A stretch of DNA of 6,712 nucleotides from Verrucomicrobiota bacterium (GTDB lineage Bacteria > Verrucomicrobiota > Verrucomicrobiia > Verrucomicrobiales > DEV007): positions 1 to 6,712 of the forward strand of contig JAQCER010000197.1 of the NCBI GenBank assembly GCA_027618625.1, in the 5' to 3' direction. This document shows positions 1 to 5,323 of the stretch, piece after piece. A program made the position numbers and the translations under genes. Numbering within the stretch: position 1 is the first letter of the stretch; every line of letters starts with the position of its first letter. The notes beneath the pieces were generated by a model. That model was not told the origin of the DNA and searched no databases. It saw only the letters and a program-made list of their open reading frames with translations.

Positions 1-196
1 TCTGCGTGTCCGCCGCCCGTGGAGGATCATATGGAGCTTTCTGCGTGCCGAGGAAATAGGGCACAAACTGGTTCATTCCCGCGTTCGTGAACAACAGGTT
101 CGGCGAGGTAGGCATGAGCGAAGACGAGGGCACGATGGTGTGGCCCTTCTCCTGAAAGAAGTCGAGGAACGACTGACGGATTTCTGCTGCGGTCAT
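1..196 (-). CDS. alaS: Alanyl-tRNA synthetase, N-terminal fragment
   Basis: This is the first 65 codons of a leftward gene that runs off the left edge. It should charge tRNA-Ala with alanine in the cytoplasm. The visible protein begins [14 protein letters not shown] and continues with [26 protein letters not shown] in outline, which matches the start of class II AlaS catalytic domains: the ExGH-x-VxxSSSL segment at residues 16-27, the N-L-L-F-T-N-A-G-M class II motif 1 region at 33-41, and the PxRAADTQ stretch at 59-65. The ATG at 196-194 fits the family's usual N-terminus, so the start is secure. No good Shine-Dalgarno sequence precedes it. A TACAAT -10-like hexamer lies at 277-272 on this strand, but I found no convincing -35 partner. 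Family identity is very sure. The editing domain and C-terminus lie outside the window. Confidence 0.96.
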   Translation of the reverse strand, partial: MTAAEIRQSFLDFFQEKGHTIVPSSSLMPTSPNLLFTNAGMNQFVPYFLGTQKAPYDPPRAADTQ

Positions 197-309
197 TGCG
201 GGAATGCTGGAAATAGCGATTTGGTCTGAAATGAGCCGGAATATTGGACAGATTCTCTGATTCGTAAAGCGATTGTAGGCGGGAGGAAATCGCGGTATTT
301 TGAAACCGG

Positions 310-623
310 GTGATGGACGATTCCTACTTCGTATTGTTCGCGACGATCGGCTGGCTGATCGTGTGGTTCGGTTCTGATTGGAGCCTGGATGCGGGTGGCG
401 TGGTGATTTCGCTACTCCTTGGAAAATCGTCGTATTGGATCTCTGCGCTACCTTTCCTTCCTACTGTGTCGACAAATACGGAGCATCCAAAGCAATGTGG
501 ATGATCTGGGCCTATGTGATTGCTCCCTATTTGATTTGCGCTGTCTGGCTGTTCTGGCGATTGCGGAGGAAGCCCAGGGAGGAAGCGAACGAGTGCATCG
601 AGAAAGTCGAGAACTTATCGTAG
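310..623 (+). pseudogene. Possible small two-helix membrane protein, split between two frames
   Basis: I do not recognise a family. The first half reads well from GTG 310 or ATG 313: it starts [20 protein letters not shown], a hydrophobic helix, and stays open to a stop at 502-504. The second half reads well in another frame, open from 378 to a TAG at 621-623. It carries a strong membrane segment (MWMIWAYVIAPYLICAVWLF, about codons 487-546) followed by RLRRKPREE, a positive cytoplasmic flank, and an acidic tail. Neither frame alone looks complete. A net loss of one base or gain of two somewhere in 378-504 would join them into a protein of roughly 100 residues with two membrane helices. I could not find the exact lesion. 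It may instead be two overlapping chance frames, or a sequencing error in an intact gene. It lies divergent to alaS, and no ribosome binding site is apparent. Confidence 0.35.
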
Positions 624-693
624 CCACAGCCAAGTTCGGCTGGTTTCGTGTTTCTGGTGATCCTGCCCTGGTTTCGAGCCCGAGCGCCGCAAG

Positions 694-1128
694 TCATCCT
701 GGCGAGACGATCATCGGATCGTTCGGTGCAAGCGCCTGAAAATGTCGGAGGTTGAAGGTATACAGTTTTTCGCACTGGCTGGCGCGTGCGCCCACCAGAT
801 GCAGTGCGTCATAAATGGCCCCACCCGCCAACTTTCGCATGGTTGTTAGTGACAAGGCTTCCTGGTATGCCCGCGCATTCAGCTCGATGACTTGGAAATG
901 AGGCAGAATCGAGGTTCCTAAGAGGTGCTGCGCATCGCCGACAGTCAGTTTCGGCTTGAGCGGAAGCGCCGTGAGCGTGGCGAACAGTTCCGCAATGGCA
1001 TGACTGGTGAGGCAGCCTTCCACCGTGCCCTGGTGGACAGCCTCGAAAGGTACCAGGGCCAGCCGATGGTGGGGATGCTTCTGAAGCAGGGCCGCCACCA
1101 GGGTCGAAGTGTCAAAGCAAACCCTCAC
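694..1128 (-). CDS. vapC: VapC-like PIN-domain ribonuclease toxin
   Basis: This is a 144-residue PIN-domain protein, a typical length for VapC toxins, which are Mg-dependent endoribonucleases that cut tRNA or rRNA when released from antitoxin. The acidic residues of the PIN active site are visible: D6 in the opening MRVCFDTSTLV, E47 in AIAELFATL, and D107 in AIYDALHL. The usual C-terminal T-x-N/D motif appears as TFNLRHF at 124-130. The start is GTG at 1128-1126, three bases after the vapB stop, so the two genes are almost certainly co-transcribed and translationally coupled. No ATG in a better position is available. With all three core acidic residues present the toxin looks intact. Known for the family: RNase activity. 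Inferred: the RNA target cannot be predicted. A non-toxic PIN protein is less likely given the adjacent AbrB-type partner. Confidence 0.9.
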   Translation of the reverse strand: MRVCFDTSTLVAALLQKHPHHRLALVPFEAVHQGTVEGCLTSHAIAELFATLTALPLKPKLTVGDAQHLLGTSILPHFQVIELNARAYQEALSLTTMRKLAGGAIYDALHLVGARASQCEKLYTFNLRHFQALAPNDPMIVSPG

Positions 1129-1131
1129 GGC

Positions 1132-1395
1132 CTACATTCCGCCAAGGGATTGGCTGCGCTCCTCCCGCTGGTTCTTGAGGAATTCTGAAATGTCCCAAGC
1201 GGAGGCCGGCACTTCACTGGTGCAGACGAGAATACCGTTCTCCATTGCCATCGCGGACGTAGGCTGCACCGGACGTAGCTTGATCCCGTCCGACTCCACC
1301 AAAACCTCCAGTTCATCACCAGGTTTCAGGCAGAATCGATCGCGGAGCTGCTTGGGAACGACAAATCGACCCATTTTGTCCAGTGTCAGTGTCAT
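1132..1395 (-). CDS. vapB: VapB-like antitoxin, SpoVT/AbrB family
   Basis: This is an 87-residue protein with an N-terminal swapped-hairpin AbrB DNA-binding domain (about residues 1-45). MTLTLDKMGRFVVPKQLRDR matches the L-D-x-x-G-R-x-x-x-P-x-x-x-R core, followed by LKPGDELEVLVESDGIKLRP. The C-terminal part (about 46-87, including SAWDISEFLKNQREE) is the expected toxin-wrapping tail. It should bind VapC and repress its own promoter. I chose ATG 1395 because AbrB domains normally begin a few residues before the LDK-x-GR motif. An in-frame TTG at 1431-1429 would add 12 residues and has a good purine-rich GAGAGG five bases upstream, so a longer form is possible. The gene ends three bases before the vapC GTG. 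Upstream lie a perfect hairpin (1436-1456) and a TTGACA element. Confidence 0.88.
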   Translation of the reverse strand: MTLTLDKMGRFVVPKQLRDRFCLKPGDELEVLVESDGIKLRPVQPTSAMAMENGILVCTSEVPASAWDISEFLKNQREERSQSLGGM

Positions 1396-1402
1396 GGCAG
1401 CC

Positions 1403-1431
1403 AAGCTACCATTTGGCAATCGCTCTGTCAA
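1403..1431 (-). promoter_or_regulatory. Candidate vapBC promoter, perhaps giving a leaderless mRNA
   Basis: On the minus strand a perfect TTGACA (1431-1426) is followed after 17 bp by TAGCTT (1408-1403), which matches only three positions of a -10 consensus. Transcription from it would begin very close to the vapB ATG at 1395, giving a leaderless or nearly leaderless message. The same TTGACA contains the alternative TTG start codon, so the sequence is ambiguous between promoter element and coding sequence. The weak -10 keeps the call tentative. Confidence 0.3.
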
Positions 1432-1435
1432 CTCA

Positions 1436-1456
1436 CCTCTCCCGGAGGCGGAGAGG
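1436..1456. repeat. Perfect 7-bp inverted repeat upstream of vapB
   Basis: CCTCTCC (1436-1442) and GGAGAGG (1450-1456) are perfect complements separated by seven bases, and are GC-rich enough to form a stable hairpin in DNA or RNA. The repeat lies just upstream of the TTGACA of the candidate vapBC promoter, a plausible place for a VapB or VapBC operator. If the TTG at 1431 is the real start, the purine-rich ribosome binding sequence sits in one arm of the hairpin and would be masked when it folds. It has no T-run after it, so a terminator is unlikely. Confidence 0.5.
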
Positions 1457-1517
1457 GGCGATGGATACTATCATGTTCTGTAGAGTGTCAGGAAGATCAT
1501 TCCGAAATAAACTAAAA

Positions 1518-1536
1518 CTCATTGCATATCAATGAG
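1518..1536. promoter_or_regulatory. Perfect dyad, candidate operator of the SPFH-PH-RHH operon
   Basis: CTCATTG (1518-1524) and CAATGAG (1530-1536) form perfect 7-bp arms around a 5-bp CATAT centre. The dyad sits in an AT-rich segment about 25 bp upstream of the candidate -35 of the SPFH operon and 90 bp before its first ATG. Ribbon-helix-helix and AbrB dimers both commonly bind such palindromes, and each flanking operon encodes one of these folds. Which protein binds, if any, is inference. There is no following T-run, so it does not look like an intrinsic terminator. Confidence 0.4.
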
Positions 1537-1561
1537 AAACAACGCGCAGCACAAAAAGCGA

Positions 1562-1590
1562 TTGACTTTGCGATGATTTCGCTATGATAT
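1562..1590 (+). promoter_or_regulatory. Candidate promoter of the SPFH-PH-RHH operon
   Basis: TTGACT (1562-1567) matches five of six -35 positions. Downstream, TATGAT (1583-1588, five of six, 15-bp spacer) or the overlapping TGATAT (1585-1590, weaker, 17-bp spacer) could be the -10. The -10 lies inside a perfect 10-bp palindrome, ATGATATCAT (1584-1593), so a dimeric repressor bound there would block the polymerase. The resulting leader would be roughly 30 nt. The surrounding DNA is clearly more AT-rich than the genes on either side. Confidence 0.45.
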
Positions 1591-1627
1591 CATTTCAATA
1601 TCGAAGCAAACGATCAAACGAACCACT

Positions 1628-2545
1628 ATGAATACTAACTCCACTGACTCCACCGGCTCCTCGAACAAAGAGCGCCCCGGCTCTGCCATTTCCGGCTGGC
1701 CGATGTTGCTCGGCACCCTCCTGCTTAAGCTGGGCGGCATCGCTTTGATCGTACGGGCGATCATTCTCGCCAACCAGGACCAAATGTTTGGAGGGATGCT
1801 GATCACAGGAATCCTCTCGTTCATCCTTTCATTTTTCGCGTGGGCCGGGTTCTTCAGTCTGCAACCCAACGAGTCGTGCGCGTTGATCCTTTTTGGCTCT
1901 TTCAAGGGCACGATCCGCCACAGTGGCTATCACTGGGTCAATCCGTTCTACACTAAGATTAAAATTTCGCTGCGCATGCACAACCTGAACGGCAAGCAAC
2001 TCAAGGTGAATGACAAGCGCGGCAATCCCATTGAGATCGCGGCGGTCGTTGTGTGGAAGGTCGCGGACACCGCGCAGGCGGCGTTCGACGTGGACGACTA
2101 CGAGAACTACGTCGAGGTGCAGAGCGAGTCGGCGGTGCGACACCTCGCTGCGGCGTATGCCTACGACCAAGGCGAGGAAGATGAGTTCACGCTGCGGAGC
2201 GGCGGCGATGAAGTGAATATGGCCTTGACGAAGGAATTGCAGGAGCGTCTCGCGCGCGCCGGTGTGCTCGTCGAGGAGGCCCGCATCACCCACCTCGCCT
2301 ATGCGCCCGAGATCGCGGGAGCCATGCTACGACGCCAGCAGGCCGAAGCCATCATCAGCGCGCGCACCAAGATCGTTCACGGCGCGGTGAGCATGGTCGA
2401 GATGGCGCTTAGGGAATTAAAGGATAAGGACGTGATCGAGTTCGACCACGAGCGCAAGGCCTCGATGGTGAGCAACCTTCTCGTGGTGCTCTGCGGCGAG
2501 GCGGAGGTCAGCCCCGTCATCAACACCGGCACGCTGTATCACTAA
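1628..2545 (+). CDS. SPFH (stomatin/prohibitin-like) domain membrane protein
   Basis: This is a 305-residue member of the SPFH superfamily, whose proteins oligomerise on the inner membrane and organise microdomains or regulate proteases. A polar N-terminus (1-22) is followed by two hydrophobic segments (about 24-47 and 54-75). The SPFH domain follows: it opens SLQPNESCALILFGSFKGT (77-95), has the hairpin-proximal GYHWVNPFY (100-108), continues with IEIAAVVVWKVADTAQAAFDV (135-155) and reaches the region around APEIAGAMLRRQQAEAI (226-242). The short C-terminal tail ends in VSNLLVVLCG (281-290) and PVINTGTLYH (296-305) and lacks the long coiled coil of flotillins. The length and tail fit a bacterial SPFH subfamily that I recall being encoded beside a PH-like protein and an Arc-type protein. 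ATG 1628 is the first good start after the promoter, but no Shine-Dalgarno sequence is visible. The stop lies four bases before the next ATG, so it heads a three-gene operon. Confidence 0.92.
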   Translation: MNTNSTDSTGSSNKERPGSAISGWPMLLGTLLLKLGGIALIVRAIILANQDQMFGGMLITGILSFILSFFAWAGFFSLQPNESCALILFGSFKGTIRHSGYHWVNPFYTKIKISLRMHNLNGKQLKVNDKRGNPIEIAAVVVWKVADTAQAAFDVDDYENYVEVQSESAVRHLAAAYAYDQGEEDEFTLRSGGDEVNMALTKELQERLARAGVLVEEARITHLAYAPEIAGAMLRRQQAEAIISARTKIVHGAVSMVEMALRELKDKDVIEFDHERKASMVSNLLVVLCGEAEVSPVINTGTLYH

Positions 2546-2549
2546 GTTG

Positions 2550-3074
2550 ATGACAACGAAGCATTATGCCGCCCCGTGGGAACGACGTGTCTGGCTGATC
2601 ACCGGAGCGTTTTTCTTGCTGGGATTGGCCATCGCGCTAGCCCTGCCCTTGAGCCTGCCGGTCAAAGATTCCGGAGAGCGTTGGCTGCTGTGGCTTTCCC
2701 CGTCTGTCGTGCTCATGATTGCCGGAGTTACCTCGTTGTGGATGGTCCGTCGTTTTGAGCTGACCGATGACGCCATCATTGTTCGGCGCAGCTTTTGGGC
2801 GAACCGGATTCTCCTGAACGTGATTGAATCCGCTGAAGTGGACGGCCAGGCGTGTGAACGCGCTTGGAAGACGGTCGGCAATGACGGGTTGTTCGCCATG
2901 CACGGCCGGTTCCGCAGCAAACGGCTGGGGAAATTCCAAGCCTACGTGACTGATCCCGCCAACGCCGTTGTGTTGAAAGTACCGGGCGACACCATCGTCA
3001 TTTCGCCCGAGCACCCGCGCCAGTTTGTGAATGACTTAAACCGACGGCTGGCGCACCTCAAGGAGCAGCGCTGA
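2550..3074 (+). CDS. Membrane-anchored bacterial PH-domain protein
   Basis: This 174-residue protein has two membrane helices (about 13-33 and 44-66) joined by a short loop with KDSGER. They are followed by a cytoplasmic domain (about 68-163) that resembles the bacterial pleckstrin-homology family bPH_5. The RFELTDDAIIVRRSFWANRI start, the central GNDGLFAMHGRFRSKRLGKF (110-129), the AYVTDPANAVVLK strand and the closing TIVISPEHPRQFVNDL are its characteristic pattern. I start it at ATG 2550; a TTG three bases earlier is in frame but unnecessary. It lies four bases after the SPFH stop without a ribosome binding site of its own, so translation is probably coupled. Its TGA shares one base with the ATG of the next gene. 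By analogy with other two-helix plus PH proteins it may assemble with the SPFH protein at the membrane. The exact role is unknown. Confidence 0.87.
   Translation: MTTKHYAAPWERRVWLITGAFFLLGLAIALALPLSLPVKDSGERWLLWLSPSVVLMIAGVTSLWMVRRFELTDDAIIVRRSFWANRILLNVIESAEVDGQACERAWKTVGNDGLFAMHGRFRSKRLGKFQAYVTDPANAVVLKVPGDTIVISPEHPRQFVNDLNRRLAHLKEQR
3060..3065 (+). promoter_or_regulatory. Strong Shine-Dalgarno for the RHH gene
   Basis: AAGGAG lies eight bases before ATG 3074 and inside the last codons of the PH-domain gene. It is the clearest ribosome binding site near an assigned start in this window. It supports that start and suggests the small DNA-binding protein is translated independently as well as by coupling. 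Confidence 0.65.
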
Positions 3075-3259
3075 TGGCCGGCGAATCCCGCAAACCGTTC
3101 CTGCTGCGCATCGACCCGAAGCTCTGGTCGGAGATCGAGGCGTGGGCGCAGGACGAGATGCGCTCGGTCAACGGCCAGATCGAGTTCCTGCTCAAGCAGG
3201 CCGTGAGCAAACGCAAGAATCAGCAGTCATCTGCGTCAACTACCGAATCGAACGATTAG
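3074..3259 (+). CDS. Arc-type ribbon-helix-helix protein
   Basis: This is a 61-residue protein with the Arc/MetJ ribbon-helix-helix pattern. A short beta strand (KPFLLRID, 7-14) would pair in the dimer to contact the DNA major groove. Helix A (PKLWSEIEAWAQDE, 15-28) follows, then helix B starting at SVNGQIEFLLKQAV (31-44), whose N-Q-I-E-F-L-L core is typical of Arc-like family members. The tail (45-61) is polar and probably disordered. It is the third gene of the operon: its ATG overlaps the preceding TGA by one base and has a strong AAGGAG upstream. It resembles type II antitoxins, but no toxin gene is adjacent; its neighbours are two membrane proteins. It is plausibly an autoregulator of this operon acting at the dyads near 1518-1593, which is inference. 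Confidence 0.88.
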   Translation: MAGESRKPFLLRIDPKLWSEIEAWAQDEMRSVNGQIEFLLKQAVSKRKNQQSSASTTESND

Positions 3260-3283
3260 ATTAGATTGATTAGTCCGCTTCAG

Positions 3284-4042
3284 TCAGTCTCTCGGGACGC
3301 CTGAAAGATCGATCGTTCGGTTTGCTGCGATGATCGCCTGTTTGCCGATTTCGACCGGACTATCACGCACTTCCACGATGCCGCCTGCTTCTTCGATGAG
3401 GAGCCAGCCCGCAGCGATGTCCCAGAGGCTTATCTGTTCTTCGATGTAGGCATCCAGGCGACCAGCGGCGATGTAAGCCAATGCCAGGGCCGCGCTACCG
3501 AAGACGCGAGTCTTTCTGACACTGTAAGCGATTTGTTTGTAACGTTCGAGGCCCGCATCGATCGACGCTTTGTCCTTTGAGAACCCTATGGTGATCACGG
3601 CGTCTTTAAGTCCTCGCTGACTCACTTGGATCGGGCGTCCGTTCATCTGGGCGCCGTGCCCTTTTTCGGCCTGGTAGAGCTCGTCGAGCAGGGGATCGTA
3701 GATGACGCCTAGAATGATCTCGCCTTGATGCCGGAGGCCGATGGAGACACAAAAGTGAGGGATTGAGTAGAAATAGTTCACCGTGCCATCGATGGGATCA
3801 ACGATCCATTGATAGGGGCTGTCCTGGTCGCCTTCGATTCCCTCTTCACCGAAAAACGCGTGATCGGGGTGTTCCTCGAGCAGGATTTTAGCGATCAAGT
3901 CCTGGCTGCGAACATCCAATTCCAACTTGATATCGTGATCCTGCATTTCATTCACTTCCAGCTCCTGGCCAAAGTTCTCCCTGAGTAGGGCTCCGGCAGA
4001 ACGTGCTGCGTGAATTGCTGTTTTGATGAACGGTTCGGCCAT
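3284..4042 (-). CDS. Inositol monophosphatase family protein (SuhB-like)
   Basis: This 252-residue protein has the normal length for bacterial IMPase/SuhB, Mg-dependent phosphatases that hydrolyse myo-inositol-1-phosphate or related sugar phosphates in the cytoplasm. The metal site is complete: FFGEEG with E66/E67, the signature WIVDPIDGTVNYF (79-91) with D82 and D85, and the late motif SLWDIAAGWLLIEEAGG (205-221) with D208. The N-terminal KLELDVRSQ (39-47) holds the expected acidic residue. I start at ATG 4042 because MAEPFIKTAIHAARSAG aligns with the usual family start. An in-frame start at 4105 would add 21 residues that look non-conserved. The gene converges on the RHH gene with 24 bases between stop codons. 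Some IMPase-fold enzymes are histidinol-phosphate phosphatases or act on other small phosphates, so the substrate is not certain. Confidence 0.93.
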   Translation of the reverse strand: MAEPFIKTAIHAARSAGALLRENFGQELEVNEMQDHDIKLELDVRSQDLIAKILLEEHPDHAFFGEEGIEGDQDSPYQWIVDPIDGTVNYFYSIPHFCVSIGLRHQGEIILGVIYDPLLDELYQAEKGHGAQMNGRPIQVSQRGLKDAVITIGFSKDKASIDAGLERYKQIAYSVRKTRVFGSAALALAYIAAGRLDAYIEEQISLWDIAAGWLLIEEAGGIVEVRDSPVEIGKQAIIAANRTIDLSGVPRD

Positions 4043-4095
4043 AATTTTCGAGAGTGCGTTTTCCCAAGGGGCAGTGAGGGAAGGCGACGACAGAA

Positions 4096-4129
4096 CTGAG
4101 AGCAATAGCCCTCAGCACTCCCGTGACAA
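4096..4129 (-). promoter_or_regulatory. Candidate promoter and hairpin upstream of the phosphatase gene
   Basis: On the minus strand TTGTCA (4129-4124, five of six matches to a -35) is followed after 16 bp by TATTGC (4107-4102, a weak -10). The -10 lies within an imperfect 8-bp stem with one mismatch (4096-4103 paired with 4108-4115, loop AATA). A transcript would carry about 50 nt of leader before ATG 4042. The call is tentative because the -10 is poor. Confidence 0.25.
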
Positions 4130-4215
4130 GCGATTCCGTGGGGAAATTCATCTGCATCGCGAGCTGGCTGCGTTCAAATTCCCCCAGTGAAAGAAATGTA
4201 AATGGCCATGCCCAC

Positions 4216-4243
4216 TTGCGCTTCCATGATTTTCCAGTATTAT
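4216..4243 (+). promoter_or_regulatory. Candidate promoter of the metalloprotease gene
   Basis: TATTAT (4238-4243) matches five of six -10 positions and is preceded, with a 16-bp spacer, by a weak TTGCGC (4216-4221). It lies 31 bp upstream of the GTG start in an AT-rich stretch. A second AT-rich hexamer, TAATAT (4261-4266), is nearer the start but has no recognisable -35. Confidence 0.3.
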
Positions 4244-4274
4244 CAGAATTTCAGCTCTACTAATATTTTCGGAA

Positions 4275-5322
4275 GTGAAATCAAAATCAAATACATTTAC
4301 AAGGTGCGGTAAGCTTTTGGTGGTCTTCTCTTTTGCGAGCTGGATACAGACCGCTGCGGGGCTGAACATCATGCTGGATTACAGCTTTGATACCTTCAAT
4401 TTCGGCGGGAAGAATGGAGGTGCGGCAAAGGCTGCGATTGATCAGGCTGCTGCCGATATTGGGTCGCTGATCACCACATCGCTGACCCCCTTGACCCAAT
4501 CGTCATTCACCGCAGGCGGCAGTACCGTCAATGTTTCCACGCGCTTTACCAACCCGACGACAAATGCACCGGAGATTCATGATCCGGTGACGAGACCAAT
4601 CGCTGCGGACACCGTGGTCATCTATGTATGTAGGCTCCCGAAGCCTGCTTGGAACGACTCTTGCAGAAGGAGGGCCAAGCTCGGCAGAGCTGTCGGGTAG
4701 TGGCGTAGATTTTACGGCTGCCGCGACACTCGCGAATACCCATATGGGACGGGGAGATGGGCCACAGATTGGTCAGCTATCGAAAGTTGGAGGCAGCGCG
4801 GTCGATATCAAACTTGGATCTGCCGTAGGGAATCTCTGGTTCGACATAAACACCAACAATGATGGGTCGATCGACAGCGATGCAGAGCTTGACGCCTTCT
4901 GGCACTTCGACCACACGATTGCCCCTGCCGGTGGAAAGTACGATCTTTACTCGGTGGCGATGCATGAAATCCTTCACGCGATTGGGGTGGGCACTTCCGA
5001 TACATGGAACAATTCCCACATTGGCAGCGACTGGACAGGAGCGAATGCTATCGCGGCGAATGGAGGCTCTGGCGTTGGGCTGGTAACTGACGGACACATT
5101 TCTACTGGGGTGACGAGCGTGCGTTTGTCAGATGGCGTCGTTCAGGCTCCTCTGATGGGACCGAGCATTGCTGCAGGAACTCGCAAGGAAGTGACCGAGC
5201 TTGATGCAGCAATCCTTAAAGACATCCAGTGGTCTATCGCCGCAGTCCCTGAGCCGGGGACTCCTCTGCTGCTGCTACTCACTTCGGCCTGTGCGATGTT
5301 GGTTCGCCGTCGTCCGCGCTGA
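4275..5322 (+). pseudogene. PEP-CTERM secreted zinc metalloprotease, frameshifted
   Basis: Two frames make one protein. The first (GTG 4275 to a stop at 4698-4700) encodes a signal peptide (CGKLLVVFSFASWIQTAAG, residues 11-29) and an N-terminal domain, reading through DTVVIYV. The second (to 5322) continues with GSRSLLGTTLAEGG. The break is at 4623-4632, where TATG is duplicated in tandem; removing one copy restores an uninterrupted 347-residue protein. In that numbering the zinc motif HEILHAIGVG is at 229-238 (E230 catalytic, H229 and H233 ligands), a likely third ligand is H273, a Met-turn-like PLMGPS is at 291-296, and the VPEPGT sorting motif (323-328), hydrophobic helix and RRRPR form a C-terminal PEP-CTERM tail. 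An EF-hand-like NTNNDGSIDSD lies at 191-201. It resembles the PEP-CTERM metalloproteases I know as NF038122. Either the gene is inactivated, it is phase variable, or the extra four bases are an error. ATG 4624 could also start an unsecreted C-terminal piece. Confidence 0.85.
4623..4632 (+). repeat. Tandem TATG duplication causing the frameshift
   Basis: TATGTATGTA is two and a half copies of a 4-bp unit at exactly the point where the protease changes frame. With one unit fewer the codons read ATC TAT GTA GGC TCC, giving I-Y-V-G-S and an open frame to the PEP-CTERM tail. A simple slippage duplication explains the break without loss of any coding information. Confidence 0.85.
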
Positions 5323-5323
5323 T

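Noticed and set aside
365..374. Tandem GGTTC GGTTC as the lesion in the split small membrane protein
   Set aside because: Removing one copy shifts the frame as needed but immediately reads TGA, so it cannot be the cause of the split.
419..739. A third open frame of 106 codons on the plus strand over the 310-623 region and the end of vapC
   Set aside because: Its composition is arginine/serine-rich without any membrane or motif pattern, and it runs antisense into the vapC coding end; it looks like a shadow.
1829..2293. A 154-codon open frame on the minus strand inside the SPFH gene
   Set aside because: It is antisense to a clear SPFH domain, has low-complexity H/R/L-rich content and no motif. 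High GC content at third positions commonly opens such frames.
3074..3259. Reading the RHH protein as the antitoxin of a type II toxin-antitoxin pair
   Set aside because: No small toxin-like gene is adjacent; upstream is a membrane PH protein and downstream a convergent phosphatase gene.
3254..3273. Short GATTA-type tandem repeat over the RHH stop and the convergent gap
   Set aside because: About three and a half imperfect 5-bp units without dyad symmetry; too short to call a functional repeat or a terminator.
4196..4302. Inverted copies of TGTAAATG and CATTTACA about 100 bp apart around the protease promoter
   Set aside because: Eight-base AT-rich matches at this distance are expected by chance in an AT-rich intergenic region, and one arm is inside coding sequence.
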